DNA of 64,000 bases from Hymenopus coronatus (taxonomy: Eukaryota; Arthropoda; Insecta; Mantodea; Hymenopodidae), in contig CM060900.1 of assembly GCA_030762935.1 (NCBI GenBank), positions 437,279,259-437,343,258 on the forward strand, given 5' to 3'. The stretch's first letter is position 1. Each line of letters opens with the position of its first letter. Position numbers and translations under genes: made by a program. Below are positions 56,871 to 64,000 of this stretch, piece after piece. A model generated the notes under the pieces. It saw only the letters and a program-made list of their open reading frames with translations. It was not told where the DNA came from and did no database searches.

Positions 56871-57275
56871 GAAGAAATTAAACACTACGTTCTCAGTGCT
56901 TATAAATATATTCCAAAATGTACGAAAGTTAAACATAAACAACAATACAACTAATACTTCGTTGAAAATCACCCAAATCTAGAAGCTAAATTGCTTGAAA
57001 TTGCTGAAGAAATTAAACATCACGCTCTCAGTGCTTATGAATATATTCCAAAATGTACAAAAGTTAAACATAAACAACAATACAACTAATGCTTCGTTGA
57101 AAATCACCCAAATCTAGAAGCTAAATTGCTTGAAATTGCTGAAGAAATTAAAACAGCACGCTCTCAGTGCTTATGAATATATTCCAAAATGTACAAAAGT
57201 TAAACATAAACAACAATACAACTAACGCTTTGTTGAAAATCACCTAAATTTAGAAACTAAATTGCTTCTAGTGCC
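56871..57275 (+). repeat. Tandem repeat, three units of 135 bp
   Basis: 'gaagaaatta' begins units at 56871, 57006 and 57141. The units are more than 90% alike, with the third decaying at its end. A period of 135 is exactly 45 codons. In one frame each unit translates as a Lys/Glu-rich, helix-like peptide ('EEIKHHALSAYEYIPKC' in unit 2), broken once per unit by a TAA after 'KQQYN'. The third unit also has a one-base insertion. No known protein repeat is recognised. It may be a duplicated piece of an old coding sequence. Confidence 0.85.
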
Positions 57276-57347
57276 TGTATAGACAAGATTATCTACCTAG
57301 TTAAATTAATTGGTTTACCTTGCTAACCATTTTATTCAATTATTGAC

Positions 57348-57350
<3 letters not shown>

Positions 57351-57377
<27 letters not shown>
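57351..57377. repeat. Poly-T tract
   Basis: 27 uninterrupted T. It could be the inverted A tail of a lost retroposon, but no SINE body is attached on the right. Confidence 0.9.
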
Positions 57378-57378
<1 letters not shown>

Positions 57379-57412
57379 CTGCAACTCTTTCAGTTCTTGT
57401 TCCAAATTTTAA

Positions 57413-57736
57413 CGTTGTCAAGTACTGCAAAATTGTAAATATACAGGCAACATTTGTTTCTGGAAATTGCAGATTAGTAACAGCTTCACATTAGAATATC
57501 ATTCTGAAGAAAAGTCTGCAGCTCACTACGCTTTATCCCAAATTAACCGGCTGAGAGGTAAATGTGAAGTATTAGAAAGTAGTCGCTTTGGAAACAGAGA
57601 AAGTGCATTTGCAGAACACATGAATCCATGTGTTAGAGAATATAATTTAAAATGTTACTTGCCTTATGACTCTCTAAATTGGACTGATTGTATGGCTCAA
57701 AAGAAACCGATGACAATAAAAGCGTTGAACTATTAG
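57413..57736 (+). other. Unrecognised open frame next to the tandem repeat
   Basis: Open from a stop at 57410 to TAG at 57734-57736. It has no ATG until mid-frame, so it would have to be an exon or a fragment. The product includes 'EEKSAAHYALSQINRLRG' and 'NPCVREYNLKCYLPYDSL', and its composition is more protein-like than that of neighbouring frames. A second plus-strand frame (57688-57915) overlaps its end and could be a continuation after a frameshift. No domain is recognised. It may belong with the 45-codon tandem repeat just upstream. Confidence 0.25.
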
Positions 57737-59489
57737 TATCACCATTTGCGCCTACTTCTAGGATTATTTCTGTTATTAATTATATTTTTAATATGTTCTT
57801 AAAATTTTTGATCCGGCCAGCTAGGTCCTTCAGTCGAGCAGGTATCTATTTTCAAGGCATGAACGGTAAAAGGAACTATTTCAGAGATAACTCACTTACA
57901 TACATTTTAGTTTGATTATTTTGTTTAAACTATTACCACGAATATTCACAATTTACGTACACCTCTATTATTCCCTGAGATTCTATCTGAAACTATATTA
58001 TACGCGGTCACTTACAAATGAAACGTAGATGAGTATATCACGTTTCTTACGTAAATAATACGCAGGACCGACGTACTCTGGAGACAAGTAGCTGCACTTC
58101 TATCTAAAGGCGAACTATCTTGTACAGTAAATGATGAACTGTGAGAGCTTGCGTCTCTGTTGAATATACATTGAACACCCTTGTTCTGTCTAAGCATCAA
58201 ATCTGAGCTATAATTGGCTTGTTTTTCCCGCTCCCACAAGCATCTCTTTTCATGAGCCAATAGACACTATTCTACTATTTCACTTAGGCGTCTAACTCTC
58301 AGTAACTTTCCAGTAAGTTTCACAATGTCACCACCCCCTCAAGCTTACGTTGTCTTTTTTAGCTCAAGGACATTCTTTTATTCATTTCACCGCAACTCCC
58401 TGATTGTTGTCCACAAAATCCTTGGGATAGGCTTCTTTTTATGACATGCACAGTGTCAGCTATCTCGTCTCTCTTATAACTAAGCGTATGCTAACATCCT
58501 CTAATAATATAATCTCCTTTCTATATTACATATATTTATTTTATTATATTTTTTATTAAGTATAGCTCTTCTTGTATTCATTAATACTACCTCACCTTCA
58601 AGGTACTTATTAAATAGAGTATACATGTTTAAATCATATTATAACAATATTTAACCAACTAAATGGATTTAAAACTATTTGTATTGATTCTGACCTGCTG
58701 CTTTGTTACAGAGAACTGTGATATATTGTTCTACAGCTAAGCCACAGTCGTAACAGTAACAGATATAGTACCAGCAGTTGAAAGCAAAATATGAGTATTG
58801 CCATGCATTTGTGAGAAGGGGCTTCAATGCCTTTCGTCAGCGATATCAAATGCTAACAAAGAGAAACCTTTATCTACGTATAACATAGTTGTGACAGAAG
58901 ACAACTATGAAAAACGAAAATGTTACAGCTTGTTGTACAGTGCAGTTTGGTGGGGTCTGTGATATTTTATTCTATTCATGATATTAATTTGAAATAAAAG
59001 ACTTTGTGTAATTTGGAAATAAGTTTTAGCCATAATGTTTCTTTAATAACCTCTTAACTTTAATTTCAGTCTTGTTATTACTCATTAATTCCGTCCAAAA
59101 ATTACCACCAAACTAATGCAAAGCTACGTTAAAATAATCGCATAACACTAACAATTAAAATTATTAATGCGCTTTTTAAAATAATTTACTAAGCAAAATC
59201 TTACCTTTGATCATGACATTAAAACCAGGATCTACGCAATTTCTAATGCCTCAATAGCTAAGCCTAATCTTAATTAGTGAAAACAGATAATATGTAAACA
59301 GAAATGTTCTTGAAACTCACTTCAGAAATCTTACTTTCGAGACAGAATTATTGTTGTTCAAAATTAAAATTTTAACGGGTGATTACTAAAATTAAAAATA
59401 TATTGTAACTCTAGGTGTTCCGGCCAGGATAAATCATCAAAATTTAAAGTTTGTGTCATTTCCTCCTTGCAATAATACACACCTACCCC
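57737..59489. other. AT-rich spacer, nothing recognised
   Basis: An 82-codon minus-strand frame (58012-58260) has no motif. Confidence 0.45.
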
Positions 59490-59940
59490 ATTGGTTTCTT
59501 TGCACATTGTGTATATGTTATGGCACAATCTACAGAGGCGCTGCCATAAATATTTGAGAGATTAGCTGACCGTTTCTTCCCAAAATTTACGTTTTTATTC
59601 AATGACCCTTCCCACAGTCGGGACGCGTGAAAGAGGGTGCAACTGAACAATCGAACTTGCAGCCATTTAGTCTCCATGCGATCAATTATAATTATTCCAT
59701 TGATCATGTATCCGCGCCATCTGTCCACACTGCCCTTAACCCACAAACCTTGAGGCACACCACCTGAAATATGAGAGGGAAACAATGAAAGGGAAGTGGT
59801 GGTAATAAAATCGCGATAAATGATAAAACACCCTAGCATTTGCCTGGACACCCCCGGGGATAACATGAAAAACCCATGTGTCAGAGAGAGCATTCGCCGG
59901 GGTTCAAACTTGGGACCGCCTGAATAATGCACTCTGGTGA
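59490..59940 (-). mobile_element. SINE-D, tRNA-derived retroposon
   Basis: Matches 46080-46560 over most of its length: 'atgagagggaaacaatgaaa', 'gataaaacaccctagcattt', 'ataacatgaaaaacccatgt', with the inverted B box 'ccggggttcaaacttgggac' (59898-59917). The 149-codon minus-strand frame (59483-59932) is the SINE read through, not a gene. Confidence 0.7.
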
Positions 59941-61199
59941 TTGTAGATAATATCTTTTCTTTATCAAGCCAAGTAAGAGGCCTGTTTCAAACGGTGGAAC
60001 GATTTACATGGTGAGTTACATAAATATTTTTTATTATCGTCCTTCCAGTCTCAATAAGAGGTCAGCTATATTTCCTTTTTTCCCTATCGATGTTTATTTG
60101 GAACTTAGCACACTTCGACCTACGTTTTAACCAGGCAGTTTAGTATTCTGCAAACGTTCAACAGAAAAAACTGTGGAATTGAGTCCTACAAGTTTAGAAT
60201 ACTTATAGCGAAGCAAACACGCTTATGGTTGTTGGAAAATGAAAGATTTCGGGTCTTTTAGTAGGAGCAAAAGTTAAAGGCACATAAAATCTGGTCAATG
60301 CTCGCGCAGAGCGCTGTTGTCAAGCATATTAAGCATGTAGCTGAGGTAATTCTGTACATCCGAAGACATTAAATGTCCTTAAAACTTTAAGATATTATCT
60401 TGGTGGTGTTAATCCATAACTCACGTTACACAAATAGTAAGCAAGCATTTGTTCTAGAAATATAAATGCAGATATACTCCCTTTTTGTTCGGATGAAATT
60501 GTTTCACTACCAATTCGTGACACAGTATGTGCATTGTCTAAACCACAAGCTTCCACAGTTAATTCTCGGATGTTTGAAAAATCTACAGTTGCTCAGTTTT
60601 GGTATTGCGAGATTTTTAAAAGCTGTGTGTATAAAATAGAGTTCTTTTTACCTGAGCATGAATCACTTCATATTTGTTAATTTAAAAAAATCACTCGTCT
60701 CAGTTCCGATGAATAAAGGAAAAAGAGAAGTATAATTATTTCAGTTATATATTAACAGCACTTTAGCATGAGTTTGAAACATGGTTTAACAAATGCCCTA
60801 TCACTTTAATAAAACAACACATCACGCTCTGTAAAAGAACTGAACTTTAACTCATAGCTTTTTAAACTGCATGGTTTATATTTTCGCACTATACGTTTAT
60901 ATTTGAGATTAACGCTCTGAGGAAGGAATGGTTGTTGTCTTTTCAAAAACGAGTGAGTGTTTGAGTGTTGATAACGATATGAAGATAAAGGTCCATATCT
61001 CGAATTCTTTGAAATAGATATCATAAGATAAGATTCTGTGTAATTCTAACGATGGAATTTATCTTTTTTAAGTATTTATCCGAGCGTAATTAAATAAGAC
61101 CATATTCTCAGATCAGGCTCTGGTAGGAGGGACGGCATATGTTCTCTGGAGACTTCAGTACGATTCACCTTCTTATGCCTTTAACTTTTGTGTCTATCT
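59941..61199. other. AT-rich spacer with possible R4 trace
   Basis: 'agatttcgggtcttttag' near 60245-60262 recalls R4. Otherwise nothing is recognised. Confidence 0.4.
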
Positions 61200-61640
61200 A
61201 AGAGCATAGTTACCTATTGTGCTTCTGGAATCTCCAGGAGGAAGAGGTAAAGCCAAGGCACAAAGCGCGAGCAGATACGGGAGAGCAGAATCGGACACAA
61301 GCGGGGTCCCTAACTCTGAGCTGGCGGTACCCCCGCAGGCTCACATCTCGCCATTGAGGGATTTCTCTTAAGGACTCGGTCTGCAGTGAAGGCAATGGTA
61401 AACAATTCCAAAAAGGAAAATTCAACTTCATACGCCTCGACTGCCGTTCTTGCGTCTGCTCCTTCGATCGTAAAACATAAAAAAATTGGAACATACAACA
61501 TTTGTGAGATTATACAATCTGCTACAATATTCGCCTACCCACTAGGGAATACCACGAAAAAAATATCCAGTGTCAGAGTGATTGGCCCATCCAAAAGCGA
61601 ACCAGAAATCTTCTAAATCCGGGCCTAATACGCTATCGAA
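61200..61640 (-). mobile_element. SINE-D-like composite retroposon remnant
   Basis: The right part (61520-61640) matches the SINE-D body and head region ('agggaataccacgaaaaaaa', 'tgtcagagtgattggccc'). The left part is GC-rich ('gcaatggtaaacaattcc', 'catacgcctcgactgccgtt') and repeat-like, but has no second copy here. Frames on both strands are artefacts. Confidence 0.45.
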
Positions 61641-63264
61641 CTACAATCACAGTATACCTGAAATAAGAAACACAGCCATCATAAATTCTAATTTTAATTT
61701 TGTATTAAATATAAGAGGAAAATCACAATCTATGCATACAGCTTAGCTTTCTGTAGATCAGTGTTTCAACACGATTGATGATGTACGTAAATTTGCGTGC
61801 CCACTTCCCTACATCATAGTAGTGCTTTCCGTCGCAATTTTTCCAGCTTCAAGTAATCAACCCTTGACTTCACCTAGCCGAGAGCACCTGAGAAACGACT
61901 CAGGGACGTAAAATCGGATCAGTGAACGATGATATAATTGACGTAAATGTAGGGGTGGTTCAGATACCTCTATCAAACAGTTTCACTACCGTTGTTGCAC
62001 AGAACGGCTCAACCAATTACAAGATAATTGGGCCTTGTAGAGGAGGGGGTGAAGAAATATTTGCATGTATCAATCCTGACGATATTTATTACATTTATAA
62101 AATATTTCATCAGGGATATTATTCGTACTTGTTATTGTATTACTCTTTTTTGTACCAAAGCTCAATGAAGGATTTTAACGGTACTCCGCAAATGAAAACA
62201 TAAGGCAGCTATCTTGTAATGTTTACATTCGGCAGTTCGGACATGTTTTGGTAAGGTAGACGTGATTAGTATTATACGCAAGGAACAGAAGCAGTAAAAC
62301 TGACGGGTGCAGGACTAGGTTTGTCATTACCAACTTGATCAGCCCCGGCACATTTTATGCACGTCATTTTTCTTTTTAATAGGTGCTTTCTTTGTTAAAA
62401 ACTCATAGGACGATTCGATCTTAGGTGAGGTTAACGCTTTCTAAATCTGCTTGCTTCTGCATATTTAATGTTTTGCATCCAACAGCATTCTGCTCTGTGA
62501 TCCAGAGAAGGTAAATATAGGACAAGGAACCCAGGACCATAGACAGAGACACTTATGAGGTGCTCCCTCATCAGTGTAATGCGGCTGGAAGCACATCACC
62601 ATTTTTGCAGCACTTGAAGGGACGATATCGTTTTGGTGAAAATCAGAAATTCATAGCTACAGCCCCCAGTAACGGGGATCCCATGTGTGCCGGCATCATG
62701 TGTAATGGGCCAAATCCATTAGCCATCTATTGCTGCACTACAGCATATGGTCCCCATCGATCTTAATTTTACTTCGTCACCCTCCGCTTCAATATATGGC
62801 CGCGATTCGAACCCATTCCCCTCGTAAAAATAGAGATAAAGCTGAAATAAGGCAAGCACATTTTTTATGCAGAGTGCCTGATTCTAAAGCACGTAAAATT
62901 TGGTCATCAGGCTGCGATGTCCCACCAAAGAATATTATGACGTAGTGTCTGATCTCTGTAAGGTTCCATTTTGATAGCTTACGACATTCACTTGTGACTT
63001 AAATATGACCTTTTACCTATCATAAAAACTATAACATCTGCCTGATATTGAGTATTTGTAAACATTGGATATATTTCGTTTCGTGTGGCAAAGTTATGTA
63101 CATACAAAAAAAAAAAAAAAAAAAAAAAAAAATAGAGAGAGAACTCGTGGAAGTTGAAATAAATGATGTCCACCTTCAAATAATTTAACACTCTGGTACT
63201 AAAATGACAAAAAGAGTTATTTTGGGAGACAGTTTTACGTTCTCTAGCACAAGTGTTCTATGTA
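61641..63264. other. Spacer with poly-A tract
   Basis: A 27-base A run lies at 63106-63132. Frames at 61922-62203, 62560-62766 and 62730-62945 (+) have no motif. 'gcgattcgaacccattcc' at 62803-62820 looks like a lone inverted B box. Confidence 0.4.
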
Positions 63265-64000
63265 AATAGCATATAGAGAGGCTATTGTACTCCACCCAAA
63301 ATTCCATAGTGAGATTTCACAGGAAATATGTTTTTAAACGTCCTGGATAGAAAAAAACTTTTTTAGCAAAAGGTCGGTGTATGAGTCTTAAATTTCTATC
63401 GGTATGTATCTATGGACAGCATAACTCAAAAACGAAAAGTACGTTAAATAACAAGCTTGGTATTTGTGTTTAGCAACTCCCAAGCATGTGACACGAAGAT
63501 TTTCATGAAAATTCCTACCGCAAACTACCCTTTGCCTGGAAAATTTGTCAAAAATGTTGATAAAGTGTCTCTTAATAAGTTATAATACGGCATATTATAT
63601 ATATTTACATGAGGAATTAAATGCATATGTTGAATTTTCCGGGAATAACCTCTTAAGTCCTTTTCATTCTGAATGAGTTTTGCATAACTGATAAACTGTA
63701 TCACATAGACGAAAACTTTCTAAACCTAAAACTGTAGACCTCTTCAAAATACACAACTTATGTCGTACACATTTTTGCTGTGGAGCTAACCATTTCCTAT
63801 ACATCATTGTTATTGGTTTCAGTTTTAAAATGCTTACACGTTTTTCAAACAGGAAATCGTCGGTGTTTCTTTTGTTTTACTCTTGTCCATGTAAAGAAGT
63901 GAATTTCAATGACAGTCGCATAACCAAACCTTTTAACATATTTGGCTATTGCTTAGCAATGTGTATTCCCTTTACTTCTCTTCTACTAAATAAGGAACTA
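63265..64000 (+). repeat. R1 dispersed repeat, runs off the window edge
   Basis: The best upstream half of the family: 'gtactccacccaaaattcc', 'gagatttcacaggaaatatg', 'ggacagcataactcaaaaac' (63414-63433), 'aacaagcttggtatttgtg', 'cacgaagattttcatgaaaa', 'ccgcaaactaccctttgcc', 'tgttgaattttccgggaata', 'gctgtggagctaaccatttc' (63778-63797), and 'taaataaggaacta' at the very end. It continues beyond the window. Confidence 0.75.

Noticed and set aside
57351..57393. Poly-T followed by 'ctgcaactctttcag' as a splice acceptor of a real gene
   Set aside because: It looks like an acceptor, but the exon frame it would give stops at 57410, and no donor partner is evident.
59483..59932. 149-codon minus-strand frame as a gene
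   Set aside because: It reads through a SINE-D copy; the matching sequence at 46.1 kb has no such frame.
1..64000. CRISPR arrays, prophage, bacterial operons or mitochondrial insertions
   Set aside because: No regularly spaced short repeats, no ribosome-binding-site-led gene runs and no mitochondrial sequence were recognised; the window is typical eukaryotic repeat-rich DNA.

Overview
This window is eukaryotic, AT-rich nuclear DNA with no recognisable complete host gene. It shows no operons, bacterial genes, CRISPR arrays or rRNA. The content is a Jockey-clade non-LTR retrotransposon, many tRNA-derived SINEs, decayed DNA transposons and microsatellites. That points to an arthropod, most likely an insect. 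The abundance of SINEs and a DUF4817-type transposase relic remind me of polyneopteran insects (cockroaches, stick insects, termites), but this is inference from memory.

Layout. 1-9.7 kb: AT-rich DNA with dispersed copies of an unclassified ~0.9-kb repeat (called R1 here), one copy of a second repeat (R2), and SINEs at 0.8, 1.4 and 6.5 kb. 9.7-14.2 kb: a 4.5-kb Jockey-like element on the minus strand, with a GC content clearly above its flanks. It has a diverged 13-bp target-site duplication (TSD), a start site with a downstream promoter element (DPE), ORF1 with zinc knuckles, and ORF2 with endonuclease and reverse transcriptase. Frameshifts and stops have inactivated it. 14.2-26 kb: six R1 copies or fragments and a SINE flanked by a 47-bp direct repeat. 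26-38 kb: two related Penelope-like coding relics (26.3 and 28.3 kb), several SINEs, the second R2 copy (33.6 kb), a possible small host promoter/exon (34.5 kb) and a mariner/IS630-like transposase relic (36.0-36.5 kb). 38-51 kb: unrecognised open frames at 38.8 kb, SINEs, a pair of R4 repeats (one split by a SINE with an exact 10-bp TSD) and a possible 719-bp TTAA-flanked DNA transposon (47.2-47.9 kb). 51-64 kb: nested SINEs at 52.2 kb, microsatellites, a three-unit 135-bp tandem repeat followed by an unrecognised open frame (56.9-57.7 kb), further SINEs, and an R1 copy running off the right edge.

How the parts relate. The SINE families fall into at least seven groups, named SINE-A to SINE-G here. 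Several insertions carry readable TSDs, as expected from LINE-driven retrotransposition. Nothing in the window looks like an intact, functioning gene system. The best leads are the R1 family, the 45-codon tandem repeat with its adjacent frame, the TTAA element and the Penelope-like relics. All family assignments come from reading motifs and need similarity searches to confirm. Family names R1-R4 and SINE-A to SINE-G are local labels.
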